In this document: positions 17,839-25,785 of the stretch, in pieces | Position numbering within the stretch: the stretch's first letter is position 1 | Layout: every line of letters starts with the position of its first letter | DNA from: Breznakiella homolactica | GTDB taxonomy: Bacteria > Spirochaetota > Spirochaetia > Treponematales > Breznakiellaceae | Assembly: GCF_016616095.2 (NCBI RefSeq) | Contig: NZ_CP067089.2 | Coordinates: forward strand, 3,534,001-3,598,000 | Direction of reading: 5' to 3' | DNA length: 64,000 bases | Translations under genes and position numbers: made by a program | The notes under the pieces: generated by a model | What the model was told of the DNA's origin: nothing | The model's input: the letters and a program-made list of their open reading frames with translations, nothing else | Database searches by the model: none

Positions 17839-18465
17839 ATGATAAAACTATTTTTGACATCCTATTTTGCATGTGTGTCTAAATTATTTGCCAATTTTAC
17901 AGAAAACACCTGTTTGAATAAAAAAGTAGTTTTTATACCAACAGCTAGTATTGTGGAAGAAGTAAATTATTATGTAGATACTGATAAAAAAGAATTGGAG
18001 AAATTAGGCTTGGTACTTGATGAGCTCGAAATTTCAAAAGCACCTAAAAATAAAATCGAACAAAAAATATTGGAAGCAGACTATATTTTTATGGAAGGCG
18101 GAAATACATTTTTCCTATTGCAGGAACTTAAAAGGACTGGAACTGATGAACTAATTAAAGAGCATATTAGAAAAGGGAAAATATATATAGGATGTTCTGC
18201 TGGATCAATGATTGTTTCAAAAACAATAAAATATGAAAAATATATGTATGAGCCGGATGATTTAAATATGGCTCCTGGACTAAAAAATGATTTTACAGCC
18301 CTTTCAGTTGTAGATTTTTCAATAGTACCTCATTATAATTCACATAATAAAATAGCAAAAGAAATTATTAGATTATACTCAAAAAAATATAATTTACGTC
18401 CTATCTGTGATAATCAAGTAATCACAGTTGTTGGAAACGAAATAGAAGTATTAACAGTTAAATAA
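17839..18465 (+). CDS. Peptidase S51-like (dipeptidase E family) protein
   Basis: A 208-residue protein of the class I glutamine amidotransferase-like fold. FMEGGNTFFLLQELKRTG at about residue 77 matches the peptidase E GGNTF motif, and IYIGCSAGSMI at about residue 116 is the nucleophile elbow with catalytic Ser120. The late VPHYNSHNK supplies the His region. Peptidase E cleaves Asp-Xaa dipeptides; this homologue is of about normal length. Only gene of cassette 20. It may act on other acyl substrates, as many cassette-borne relatives are uncharacterised. Confidence 0.82.
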   Translation: MIKLFLTSYFACVSKLFANFTENTCLNKKVVFIPTASIVEEVNYYVDTDKKELEKLGLVLDELEISKAPKNKIEQKILEADYIFMEGGNTFFLLQELKRTGTDELIKEHIRKGKIYIGCSAGSMIVSKTIKYEKYMYEPDDLNMAPGLKNDFTALSVVDFSIVPHYNSHNKIAKEIIRLYSKKYNLRPICDNQVITVVGNEIEVLTVK

Positions 18466-18498
18466 AAAATAAATAATTGGAAAAAGCAAAAAACCAGC

Positions 18499-18647
18499 AC
18501 ATAACAAACGCTATACGCTGCGCCGCCCATTCGGGCGGCTCGGGTTTCGCTACGGCTAGGTCAGCTACGCTTCCCACGCCTCCGCTCAACCACATTTGCC
18601 TCGCGCCGGTTGCGCTCGGCAAACGTCGTATAGCTGTAACGTTAGGC
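18499..18647 (+). repeat. attC site 20 (class B)
   Basis: R'' ACATAAC, R' GTTAGGC, class B arms. Cassette 20 ends pair over 18 positions (17768-17785 with 18488-18505), mismatches at positions 10 and 11. Confidence 0.95.
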
Positions 18648-18797
18648 GACATATTTTTTGGACCATTTCTGGAACCTTTTTTAGGAATAAAATTTAAGAC
18701 ATAGGTAAGAAAAAGTAAATTTAAAAAAGAAAGATGACGAAATTAGAAAGAAAAAAGAAATGGAGGACCTTCTACGAAGGTCTCCAAAAAAGACGTC
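18648..18797 (+). ncRNA. Gene-free cassette 21, copy 3 of the short structured cassette
   Basis: Third copy, about 4.2 kb from the other two. The opening TTTTTTGGACC, the CTGGAACCTTTT box and the closing hairpin GGACCTTC/GAAGGTC with its A tract are kept; the purine-rich middle differs. In this copy an ATG precedes the hairpin (ATGGAGGACC) but the frame runs straight into the attC, and the other copies have CTG there, so a peptide is unlikely. The -10 box seen in copies 1 and 2 is weaker here. Confidence 0.4.
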
Positions 18798-18947
18798 GCC
18801 TAACAACCGCTACACGCTTCGTCGGCACTTTGTGCCTCCTCGGGTATCGCTCCGGCTAGGTCACATTCGTTCCCACGCCTCCGCTCAACCACATTTGTGC
18901 GGGCTCGGCTAGCCCGCACAAACGTCGTATAGCTTGTAACGTTAGAC
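18798..18947 (+). repeat. attC site 21 (class B)
   Basis: R'' GCCTAAC, R' GTTAGAC. The 5' arm reads GCTACACG against CGTATAGC, one mismatch, and the second hairpin is the long TGTGCGGGCT type also seen in attC15. The 3' spacer is TTGTAAC. Confidence 0.94.
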
Positions 18948-18998
18948 GCAATTCGACAATACTCTTCAAAAGCTGTATGATGACTAAAGGAACATTTT

Positions 18999-19403
18999 AT
19001 GGTAAATGGAATAAACCATATAACAATCTCGGTGAAGGATATTGATTCAGCATTTACTTTTTATAAAAATGTTCTGGAATTAACACCGATAATGAAATCA
19101 AAACGAAGTGCCTATTTTACCGCCGGCCAAGTCTGGATTGCATTAGATGAACGGCCAAATTATGAGAAATCAGATAATTATGCTCATATATGTTTTAATG
19201 TACCGAAAGAAAAATATTTGCATTTTATAGAAAAGATAAAGCAAAATAATATTACCGAATGGCAATCTAATCAAACAGAAGGTAATTCTCTCTATTTATA
19301 TGATGATAGTGGAAATAAATTAGAAATACATTTTTCAACATTATCAGAGAGAATAGAATATGGAAAACAACATTTTGGTACTGATGTAGAATGGTTTATA
19401 TAG
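18999..19403 (+). CDS. FosA/FosB-like fosfomycin thiol transferase (VOC superfamily)
   Basis: A 134-residue vicinal oxygen chelate protein aligning end to end with FosA/FosB. Metal ligands His7, His63 and Glu109 fall where FosA has His7, His64 and Glu110; Thr9, Trp46, Asn91, Glu94, Gly95, Ser97, Tyr99 and Arg118 also match FosA active-site or potassium-loop positions (NQTEGNSLY against NRSEGDSFY). FosA Lys90 and Arg93 are Ser90 and Gln92 here. FosA adds glutathione to fosfomycin; FosB uses bacillithiol or Cys and has Cys9, absent here. First gene of the two-gene cassette 22. Family membership is well supported; fosfomycin as substrate is an inference. Confidence 0.8.
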   Translation: MVNGINHITISVKDIDSAFTFYKNVLELTPIMKSKRSAYFTAGQVWIALDERPNYEKSDNYAHICFNVPKEKYLHFIEKIKQNNITEWQSNQTEGNSLYLYDDSGNKLEIHFSTLSERIEYGKQHFGTDVEWFI

Positions 19404-19422
19404 TAGAACTGGAAAAGAAATA

Positions 19423-19920
19423 ATGGCAAATTGGAAAGAATCAATAAAAATTATAGCAAAAAAAATAGAAATAGGACCTATCTGGAGTAAGACTGGATTA
19501 TTAAAGCAAATTATACAAGATTTTGAAGTTTTAATAAAAGATATAGAGTATGATGCAATAGCAACGGTAGAAATGGGTGGAATTATATATGCCGCTCCGC
19601 TTAGTGCGAAGACTGGAAAGCCATTACTCATTTTTCGGAAATTGAATAAGATAACATATACAAAAGAAAAATACGTAGAGGAATTTATCAACTGGAAAAA
19701 TGAAACAGATGGAATAGAAATCGAGAAAGCCTTATTAGAAGGAAGAAATAATATTCTATTTGTTGATGATATAATAGAAACATTAAGTACGGTAAAAGCT
19801 GTAAATAAGATATTAGGACAGACCGAATCAAGAATTGTTCAATATATAAGTATAGGAAATATATCCCAAAGAACAGAATATAATGGGATAAAAATACAAT
19901 CCCTGATAAATCAAATGTAA
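19423..19920 (+). CDS. Phosphoribosyltransferase-like protein (APRT-like)
   Basis: A 165-residue protein. VEMGGIIYAAPLSAKTGKPL near residue 49 matches the GGF/GxxF segment of adenine phosphoribosyltransferases, and NILFVDDIIETLST near residue 108 is the PRPP-binding motif (hydrophobics, DD, then a T/S loop), though the usual DDxxATGGT lacks its Gly residues. It begins 19 bp after the fos-like gene in the same cassette. It could salvage purines or bind nucleotides in regulation; the altered loop makes catalytic activity uncertain. Confidence 0.7.
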   Translation: MANWKESIKIIAKKIEIGPIWSKTGLLKQIIQDFEVLIKDIEYDAIATVEMGGIIYAAPLSAKTGKPLLIFRKLNKITYTKEKYVEEFINWKNETDGIEIEKALLEGRNNILFVDDIIETLSTVKAVNKILGQTESRIVQYISIGNISQRTEYNGIKIQSLINQM

Positions 19921-19932
19921 AAGTCGAACTGC

Positions 19933-20081
19933 GTCTAACAAACGCTATACGCTGCGCCGCCCATTCGGGCGGCTCGGGTTTCGCTACGGCTAGGTCAGCT
20001 GCGCTTCCCACGCCTCCGCTCAACCACATTGCCTTCGCGTTGGTTACGCTCAGGCAACGTCGTATAGCTGTAACGTTAGGT
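19933..20081 (+). repeat. attC site 22 (class B)
   Basis: R'' GTCTAAC, R' GTTAGGT, class B arms. Cassette 22 ends pair over 17 positions (18941-18957 with 19923-19939), mismatch at position 11. Confidence 0.95.
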
Positions 20082-20129
20082 GCAATATTTAGTTGTTGAT
20101 AATACTGTAAAATAATTTTGGAGATTAAA

Positions 20130-20879
20130 ATGTTGAGAAAAGGTTGTTTTTTCATTTATTTGCTTTTAAGCATGAGCTTGTTTGCTGAAATAAAGGGCTT
20201 TGAAATTATAATTGACGATCCAAATGTGCAATTTCAATCAAAAGAGTATTATATTTTACGTATTAAGGAATATTTAGAATTGACTCAATCAATAGACTCT
20301 AATCAGACATTATTTTTTGATAATGCAGAACGGGATTTTCAGGAAGCTGCTGAAAAATTTCCAGATGATTTAGAAATACTGTTTCTTAAAGGAGACATTT
20401 TATATTATAAAAATGATATTGAAGGTGAAGTCAATTATTACTCAAAATTACTAGAAAAATACCCACATGAATACGAAATATATATAAAAAGAGCAACTTC
20501 ATATTGGGATTTAAAACAAATGAATAATTTTATAAATGATAATCTTAAAGCAAATGAATTAAAACCTAATGATTCAATTATATTGGGAAAAATCGGATTA
20601 GGGTATATGGAAATCGAAGATTATAAAAATGCAGAAATATACTTAACGCAATCATACAATGTTGATAATACAGATGTAGTGACATTAAATAATTTAGGAG
20701 CCCTAAATTATCATTTAGGAAATTATGAAATTGCAGATGGATGGATAACCAAATCATTAAGAATAGATGACACGAACCCAAATGCGTATGCTGTAAAATG
20801 GTATATACAAAAGGCACTTGGAAATGAAGAAGAGGCAGAAGAAGCATATATGAATATATTGCGCTATAGCAACAACTAA
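20130..20879 (+). CDS. Secreted tetratricopeptide-repeat protein
   Basis: A 249-residue protein from ATG 20130, preceded by TTGGAG at a good distance. The signal peptide is MLRKGCFFIYLLLSMSLFAE, with cleavage after FA likely. From about residue 60 on there are five to six TPR-like helix pairs (for example ILFLKGDILYYKNDIEGEVN and ALNYHLGNYEIADGWITKSL), so it is a periplasmic protein-interaction scaffold. Only gene of cassette 23. Its stop codon and last three residues lie inside the 24-bp cassette terminal repeat. Confidence 0.8.
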   Translation: MLRKGCFFIYLLLSMSLFAEIKGFEIIIDDPNVQFQSKEYYILRIKEYLELTQSIDSNQTLFFDNAERDFQEAAEKFPDDLEILFLKGDILYYKNDIEGEVNYYSKLLEKYPHEYEIYIKRATSYWDLKQMNNFINDNLKANELKPNDSIILGKIGLGYMEIEDYKNAEIYLTQSYNVDNTDVVTLNNLGALNYHLGNYEIADGWITKSLRIDDTNPNAYAVKWYIQKALGNEEEAEEAYMNILRYSNN

Positions 20880-20886
20880 ATACTGC

Positions 20887-21036
20887 ACCTAACAAACGCT
20901 ATACGCTACGTCGTCGCTACGCTCCTCCTCGGGTTTCGCTTTGGCTAGGTCAGCTACGCTTCCCACGCCTCCACTCAACCACATTGCCTTCGCGTCGGTT
21001 ACGCTCAGGCAACGTCGTATAGCTGTAACGTTAGGC
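20887..21036 (+). repeat. attC site 23 (class B)
   Basis: R'' ACCTAAC, R' GTTAGGC, class B arms. Cassette 23 has the longest terminal pairing of the array: 24 positions (20075-20098 with 20870-20893) with only the position 11 mismatch. Confidence 0.95.
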
Positions 21037-21062
21037 GCAATAATGCAAAACTTGGAGAAGAA

Positions 21063-21446
21063 ATGATTTTATATAGACCTGTTGGTAAAAAAGAATATGA
21101 TTTGATTAAAGATTCAAATTACAAATTATTTCCACCGCGATTATATTGGCAGCCAATTTTTTACCCTGTTTTAAATAAAAAATATGCAGAAAAAATAGCA
21201 AGTGAATGGAATACAAAAGATAAGGATTCTGATTTTATCGGAATAGTAACACAATTCACGATAGATGATGATTATGGAAATAAATTTGAAAAACATATAG
21301 TTGGGTCATCAATATGCGAAGAATTATGGATTCCTTCAGAGGAATTAGAAGAATTTAATACACACATTATTGATAAAATAAAAATCATAAATGTATTTTA
21401 TAGTGATAACTATACTCAAGAAAAAATAGATATGTTCGAGGTATAG
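21063..21446 (+). CDS. Conserved hypothetical protein of the type often labelled ADP-ribosylation/crystallin J1
   Basis: A 127-residue protein. RPVGKKEYDLIKDS, the PPRLYWQPIFYPVLN segment, AEKIASEWN and the late ELWIPSEELEEFN form a pattern I recognise from a widespread family of 125-145 residue proteins that databases often call ADP-ribosylation/crystallin J1, a label with no experimental support that I know of. No catalytic motif is evident. ATG 21063 follows GGAG closely. First of two genes in cassette 24. Confidence 0.65.
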   Translation: MILYRPVGKKEYDLIKDSNYKLFPPRLYWQPIFYPVLNKKYAEKIASEWNTKDKDSDFIGIVTQFTIDDDYGNKFEKHIVGSSICEELWIPSEELEEFNTHIIDKIKIINVFYSDNYTQEKIDMFEV

Positions 21447-21450
21447 AGAA

Positions 21451-21963
21451 ATGAAAAAGATATTTTTTATCGTTTTTCTAACAGGTGTTTTTCAAATAAA
21501 TGCGCAAGAACAATTACTTATACGGGATTCATATTTATTACATCTCGCAATAGATAATGAAACGTATTGGGAATTTGATGGTCCAGAAATACCTTATGTT
21601 TTTGAAAAAGAAACAATTCAATTATTTCCTGGGGAAATAGTAAATTTTGAGTTAATCGAAACAGAAAATGAGAAAATTTTATTAAAAGCAGTTAAAGAAG
21701 TTACAGATGAGGAAAACACAATAATAGTTGATTTTAAACAAATTGTAAAAGATGAAGATACAAGAGAACATAATTTTATGATGCTAACTGTAATGAATCC
21801 ATTTAATAGAACAATAGTTTATAAAGCAAAAATATTTCTTATATTGTATGAAAAATGGGTAGATACGACGATAATTCCTGTCAGAGAATATTTATCATCA
21901 TATGAAATGTGGCCTGATGTAATAGGAACAATAGTGTTATATGATTTTATGTATGCGGATTGA
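21451..21963 (+). CDS. Secreted hypothetical protein
   Basis: A 170-residue protein with signal peptide MKKIFFIVFLTGVFQINAQE, cleavage probably after NAQ. The mature part is beta-rich with aromatic and acidic residues (an immunoglobulin-like or beta-sandwich layout is possible). It starts 4 bp after the stop of the previous gene, so the two are probably co-translated, which is odd given that one is cytosolic and one exported. No family recognised. Stop TGA lies 16 bp before attC24. Confidence 0.65.
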   Translation: MKKIFFIVFLTGVFQINAQEQLLIRDSYLLHLAIDNETYWEFDGPEIPYVFEKETIQLFPGEIVNFELIETENEKILLKAVKEVTDEENTIIVDFKQIVKDEDTREHNFMMLTVMNPFNRTIVYKAKIFLILYEKWVDTTIIPVREYLSSYEMWPDVIGTIVLYDFMYAD

Positions 21964-21979
21964 AAATATGCATTACTGC

Positions 21980-22128
21980 GCCTAACAAACGCTATACGCT
22001 GCGCCGCCCTGGTGGGCGGCTCGGGTTTCGCTGCGGCTAGGTCAGCTTCGCTTCCCACGCCTCCGCTCAACCACATTGCCTTCGCGCCGGTTGCGCTCAG
22101 GCAACGTCGTATAGCTGTAACGTTAGAT
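21980..22128 (+). repeat. attC site 24 (class B)
   Basis: R'' GCCTAAC, R' GTTAGAT, class B arms. Cassette 24 ends pair over 18 positions (21030-21047 with 21969-21986), mismatch at position 11. Confidence 0.95.
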
Positions 22129-22188
22129 GCAATTGGTCGAAAGAAATTGTCTTAATAAAATACAATCAATAAAAACTCTCCAAAACAC

Positions 22189-22217
22189 TTGAATATTCAA
22201 TAAATGTGTATTATTAT
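22189..22217 (+). promoter_or_regulatory. Promoter of the VapBC-type cassette
   Basis: TTGAAT (22189-22194) and TATTAT (22212-22217) spaced by 17 bp, 18 bp upstream of the antitoxin start. A sigma-70-type promoter inside the cassette, as is usual for integron toxin-antitoxin pairs. Confidence 0.65.
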
Positions 22218-22234
22218 GTGTATAGAGGTGTTTC

Positions 22235-22438
22235 ATGAGAACAAATATTGTATTAAATGATGAGCTTGTCGAAGAAGCTTTTAAATATTCTACGAATATT
22301 ACAACAAAAAAAGAATTAGTTGAGACGGCTTTACAAGAATATGTAAATAATAGAAAGCGTAAAAACTTAAAAGATTTGAGAGGAAAAATCCAATTTAGAG
22401 ACGATTATGATTATAAATCTATGAGAGAAAAAAAATGA
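22235..22438 (+). CDS. vapB: VapB-type antitoxin
   Basis: A 67-residue protein. MRTNIVLNDELVEEAFKYS is the ribbon-helix-helix N-terminus of the VapB/DUF2191 group, followed by TTKKELVETALQEYV. The Lys/Arg/Asp-rich C-terminus would wrap the toxin. It overlaps the toxin gene by 4 bp (ATGA), the standard arrangement. The antitoxin should repress its own promoter just upstream. Good AGAGG ribosome binding site. First gene of cassette 25. Confidence 0.85.
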   Translation: MRTNIVLNDELVEEAFKYSTNITTKKELVETALQEYVNNRKRKNLKDLRGKIQFRDDYDYKSMREKK

Positions 22439-22836
22439 TTCTTGTGGACACTTCTGTATTGATAGGATATTTCAAAGGTGCTGTAGGTAAGGCATATCAA
22501 CAATTTGATGAAATAATTGAAAACAATGTTCCCTTTGGAATAAATAATGTTATTTATCAGGAAATCTTACAGGGTTCAAAAACTGAAAAAGAATTTGATG
22601 AATTAAAGGAATATTTGCAAACAGTACTATTTTATGATATCCACAATGGAAATCATTCATATGAAAAAGCAGCTTTTATGTATTTCAAATGTCGAAAAGC
22701 AGGGGTTACAGTCCGAAGTAGTATTGATTTAATAATAGCGCAAACAGCAATAGAAAATAATTTGTACTTATTGCACAGTGATAATGATTTTGTAAATATA
22801 TCTAAAGTAATTAAAGAATTGAGATTATACAAATAA
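22435..22836 (+). CDS. vapC: VapC-type PIN-domain toxin
   Basis: A 133-residue PIN-domain ribonuclease. MILVDTSVLIGYF gives the first catalytic Asp5, QEILQGSK near residue 42 the conserved Glu, and SSIDLIIAQTA near residue 97 with LLHSDNDF near residue 114 the further acids. VapC toxins cut tRNA or rRNA when the antitoxin is lost, which can stabilise cassette arrays. The pair fills cassette 25, which ends in a class A attC. Confidence 0.88.
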   Translation: MILVDTSVLIGYFKGAVGKAYQQFDEIIENNVPFGINNVIYQEILQGSKTEKEFDELKEYLQTVLFYDIHNGNHSYEKAAFMYFKCRKAGVTVRSSIDLIIAQTAIENNLYLLHSDNDFVNISKVIKELRLYK

Positions 22837-22850
22837 TCACGACCAACTGC

Positions 22851-23014
22851 ATCTAACAGCGTGTATCCGCGGACGCTCACTACGTTCGCTGGCCTGCGTT
22901 CGGCTAGGTCATTTCATTCCCACGCCTCACTTCGGCACATTGGACAGCAGCGGCCTTGCTACGCAAGTCCTTATTAGCTGCTGTCCAACGTCGGATACAC
23001 CCGGGACGTTATGT
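22851..23014 (+). repeat. attC site 25 (class A)
   Basis: R'' ATCTAAC, R' GTTATGT, class A arms. Cassette 25 ends pair over 18 positions (22122-22139 with 22840-22857), mismatch at position 11. Confidence 0.95.
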
Positions 23015-23073
23015 GCAATGTCCACAAAAATGGTCCTAAGAACTAAAACAACAAGTTCCTAAAGGAGCAGTTA

Positions 23074-23916
23074 ATGAAAAGAAGATGGTTTTTCATAATA
23101 TTATGTATTTTTAAAACTAGCTTTTTATTTTGTCTAAATTATTCAGCTAGTGATTTGTCTCGATCAATAACCTTAACTGATACTAAAATAATCTTTGAAG
23201 AATCTGAAAAAATATTTAGTCCGGAATATAAAATTTTAACTAATAAAGAAGAATATATGATTACATGGGAATTTTCCAATGGTATTGCATATATTAATTT
23301 TAATTATACCGGAAAAATGTTTAATGGTGAAGAAAACGGAGAAAAGAAATATTTGGTTTTATATGACGAACCAGCAAATCATCTTTATATTTCTTTTTAT
23401 AACAAGGATAATGAATTAATTTATGAATTATTTGGATGGAAATATACTATTGATGGAAAAAATAAAGTGACTGCTCAAGCAAGTTCAGAATTACAAGAAA
23501 AAAATATATTGTATAGTGCAGAAAATATACTAAATCTAAATAAACTAATACCATGGGTTGAAGGTATTGATGGGGCTGGTATTGGTGAAAAAATAAAAAT
23601 AACAAGAAAAGAGAATAATTATTTTTTTGGAATGTTACTATCGAATGGGTTTGTAGATTATAACAGGCCGAATTTATATGTAAATAATAATAGAGTAAAA
23701 AAAATCCGCATATATTATGGAGAAACAGGGAACTTTACGGATTTTGAAATTAACGACAGTCCGCATTACCAATATATACAATTTCCATATAGTTATAATG
23801 AATATTGGAATTCAGGAATAATCATTGATTATATAGAAGTTGAAATATTAGATGTATACAAAGGCGATAGATGGGATGATACATGTATAAATAGTATTTA
23901 CATACTAGCGGACTAA
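23074..23916 (+). CDS. Secreted protein with NGA-translocation/discoidin-like domain
   Basis: A 280-residue protein with N-terminal signal peptide (MKRRWFFIILCIFKTSFLFC). The C-terminal 130 residues, starting at WVEGIDGAGIGEKI and including FGMLLSNGFVDYNRPNLYVN and IYILAD at the end, match the galactose-binding-like domain annotated as NADase-type glycan-binding or NGA translocation domain, frequent in exported spirochaete proteins. It could bind carbohydrate at the cell surface. Good AGGAG site before ATG. Only gene of cassette 26. Confidence 0.7.
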   Translation: MKRRWFFIILCIFKTSFLFCLNYSASDLSRSITLTDTKIIFEESEKIFSPEYKILTNKEEYMITWEFSNGIAYINFNYTGKMFNGEENGEKKYLVLYDEPANHLYISFYNKDNELIYELFGWKYTIDGKNKVTAQASSELQEKNILYSAENILNLNKLIPWVEGIDGAGIGEKIKITRKENNYFFGMLLSNGFVDYNRPNLYVNNNRVKKIRIYYGETGNFTDFEINDSPHYQYIQFPYSYNEYWNSGIIIDYIEVEILDVYKGDRWDDTCINSIYILAD

Positions 23917-23935
23917 TCTGAAATGTGGACACTGC

Positions 23936-24100
23936 ACATAACAGCGTGTATCCGCGGACGCTCACTATGTTCGCTGGCCTGCGTTCGGCTAGGTCAGCTA
24001 CGCTTCCCATGCCTCACTCCGGCACATTGGCCAGCAGCGGCCTTGCTACGCAAGTCCTATTCGCTGCTTTCCAACGTCGGATACACCCGGGACGTTATGT
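23936..24100 (+). repeat. attC site 26 (class A)
   Basis: R'' ACATAAC, R' GTTATGT, class A arms. It closely resembles attC25 over its length. Cassette 26 ends pair over 19 positions (23008-23026 with 23924-23942), mismatch at position 11. Confidence 0.95.
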
Positions 24101-24188
24101 GCAATTTTGCCTAAGATTTTATATATAATATAACAACCGAAAGAATATTTATTTTTCCAAAGATGTACATGAAATAATATAAAATTTC

Positions 24189-24217
24189 TTGACAAATATT
24201 GTTTGTTTTAGTATATT
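24189..24217 (+). promoter_or_regulatory. Promoter of the AbrB/PIN toxin-antitoxin cassette
   Basis: TTGACA (24189-24194) and TATATT (24212-24217) with 17-bp spacing, 23 bp before the antitoxin ATG. It is the closest match to the sigma-70 consensus that I found in the array. Confidence 0.75.
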
Positions 24218-24239
24218 CTTATATGTAAGGAAAGTAAGG

Positions 24240-24488
24240 ATGGAAATAGCAAAAGTAACATCAAAAGGACAAATAACGATTCCTCAGGATATTCGGGAAG
24301 AATTGAATATAAAGCAGGGTGATAAAATTATATTCTTCAAAGAAAATGGAAAGTATTATTTGGAGAATTCATCATCTGTGGCATTAAAAGTATTTCAAAA
24401 AGAAATGAAAGGTGCTTCCAAAGAGGCTGGATTTAAAGATTCTGATGATGTAGTAAAATATGTAAAAGACATACGAAAAAAGAAATGA
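24240..24488 (+). CDS. AbrB/MazE-type antitoxin
   Basis: An 82-residue protein. MEIAKVTSKGQITIPQDIRE is the SpoVT/AbrB swapped-hairpin DNA-binding domain, followed by GDKIIFFKENGKYYLE. The C-terminal tail (about residues 45-82) is the toxin-binding part. A longer open frame to 24189 would start inside the promoter, so ATG 24240 with upstream AAGGAAAGTAAGG is chosen. First gene of cassette 27, probably autoregulated. Confidence 0.85.
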   Translation: MEIAKVTSKGQITIPQDIREELNIKQGDKIIFFKENGKYYLENSSSVALKVFQKEMKGASKEAGFKDSDDVVKYVKDIRKKK

Positions 24489-24491
24489 TAT

Positions 24492-24893
24492 ATGCGCATT
24501 TTTGTTGATACTAATATAATTATATCTGCAGGCTTATTTCCCGAATCAATAGTTGCAAAAGTATTTCAACACATAATTACTAATCATAAAATTATACTAT
24601 GTAAACAAACAATAGAAGAAGTAAAAAGTGTATGTAAGAGAAAATTTCCTGGTCGAATTAAAATAGTGAACGCTTTTTTAAATAGTTTAGAGTATGAATT
24701 AATAGATTTTCATAATTTTGATAAGACTAAATATCCAGAAATAAGAGATGACTGTGATATACCAATATTAGCATCTGCAATAGAATCAAATGCAGATATA
24801 CTGATAAGTGGTGATAAAGATTTTGAAGAAGTAAAAATAAAGAAACCAAAGATAATAAATCTAAAGAAATATATAGAAGAATATATGCCGTAA
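24492..24893 (+). CDS. PIN-domain toxin (PIN_3 type)
   Basis: A 133-residue PIN-domain protein. MRIFVDTNIIISAGLFPES gives Asp6, EEVKSV near residue 46 the second acid, RDDCDIPILASA near residue 86 and ILISGDKDF near residue 103 the third and fourth. It starts 3 bp after the antitoxin stop. PIN_3 toxins are RNases usually paired with AbrB-type antitoxins, as here. Second toxin-antitoxin pair of the array, two cassettes after VapBC. Confidence 0.87.
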   Translation: MRIFVDTNIIISAGLFPESIVAKVFQHIITNHKIILCKQTIEEVKSVCKRKFPGRIKIVNAFLNSLEYELIDFHNFDKTKYPEIRDDCDIPILASAIESNADILISGDKDFEEVKIKKPKIINLKKYIEEYMP

Positions 24894-24906
24894 CAGGCAA
24901 AACAGC

Positions 24907-25057
24907 ACATAACAAACGCTATACGCTCCGCTCCTCCCTACGGTCGGTGCTCGGGTTTCGCTGCGGCTAGGTCACGTACGTTCCCACGCCTCCACTCAAC
25001 CACATTGCCCTCGCGCCGGTTGCGCTTGGGCAACGTCGTATAGCTGTAACGTTATGC
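24907..25057 (+). repeat. attC site 27 (class B)
   Basis: R'' ACATAAC, R' GTTATGC, class B arms. Cassette 27 ends pair over 18 positions (24094-24111 with 24896-24913), mismatches at positions 10 and 11. Confidence 0.95.
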
Positions 25058-25311
25058 GACATTTTTTTGACTTAGTGGATAATGTAGAAAACTGAAATTC
25101 ATTTGAAAAAGAACCTTTGATAATTTTATTAAAAATCGTTTATTTTTGAAAAAAGTTATTTCAGTTATTTTATTATTAATTTAGTCACATAAAATAATTC
25201 TAATATGATCAGATAGATAATGACTTAATAATATTGAAAATCAACATATTCAATTTGAACGATCCATAGATAAAGAAACTTGTTGCAAAGACCTTATTGA
25301 AGAAGAAGCTT

Positions 25312-25596
25312 ATGAATAAAAAAGATAAATATGAGAATGAAAAACTCAAAATATTTTATAATTGGTTAACTCTTTTTGGAGGAAGCACTCTAATTATAGT
25401 TATTATTTTTATGTATTTATTTACACCATTGAAAGGATCATCTATTCCATTAATTCATTTTTCAACAAATGAAGAAATAATACTTAAAAGTATTCTTATT
25501 GGATTCTATATAGTGATTAATATTATTGCAGGATTCAATTATCATAGAAAAGTAAGAGTTTTGAAGAAAACATTTTATAAAAAAAACGTCGTCTAA
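25312..25596 (+). CDS. Small membrane protein of unknown function
   Basis: A 94-residue protein from ATG 25312 (a TTG at 25297 is in frame). Two membrane helices lie at about residues 17-38 and 61-80, with a basic C-terminus. The stop TAA (25594-25596) is formed by the attC28 R'' box GTCTAAC, so the last residues come from the cassette end. A 254-bp gene-free AT-rich leader precedes it. Only gene of cassette 28. Confidence 0.55.
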   Translation: MNKKDKYENEKLKIFYNWLTLFGGSTLIIVIIFMYLFTPLKGSSIPLIHFSTNEEIILKSILIGFYIVINIIAGFNYHRKVRVLKKTFYKKNVV

Positions 25597-25739
25597 CAAA
25601 CGCTATACGCTGCGCCGCCCATTCGGGCGGCTCGGGTTTCGCTACGGCTAGGTCAGCTGCGCTTCCCACGCCTCCGCTCAACCACATTTGCTTCGGCCCG
25701 GTTGGCCTCAGCAAACGTCGTATAGCTGTAACATTAGGC
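25591..25739 (+). repeat. attC site 28 (class B, R' core changed to ATT)
   Basis: R'' is GTCTAAC while the head of the cassette is GTTATGC, so two R-box pairs are lost. R' reads ATTAGGC instead of GTTAGGC, changing the conserved G next to the cut point. The extended pairing persists over 18 positions (25051-25068 with 25580-25597). Confidence 0.93.
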
Positions 25740-25785
25740 GTCATTTTTTCTGAAACATCCTAAGAATAAATATTGGAAATAATGC

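Noticed and set aside
4385..25744. Many minus-strand frames of about 60-70 codons beginning with MxPNVTAIRR and containing MWLSGGVGSAADLAVAKPE
   Set aside because: They lie exactly on the class B attC sites and reflect the repeated attC sequence read in one frame, without ribosome binding sites. They are not a protein family.
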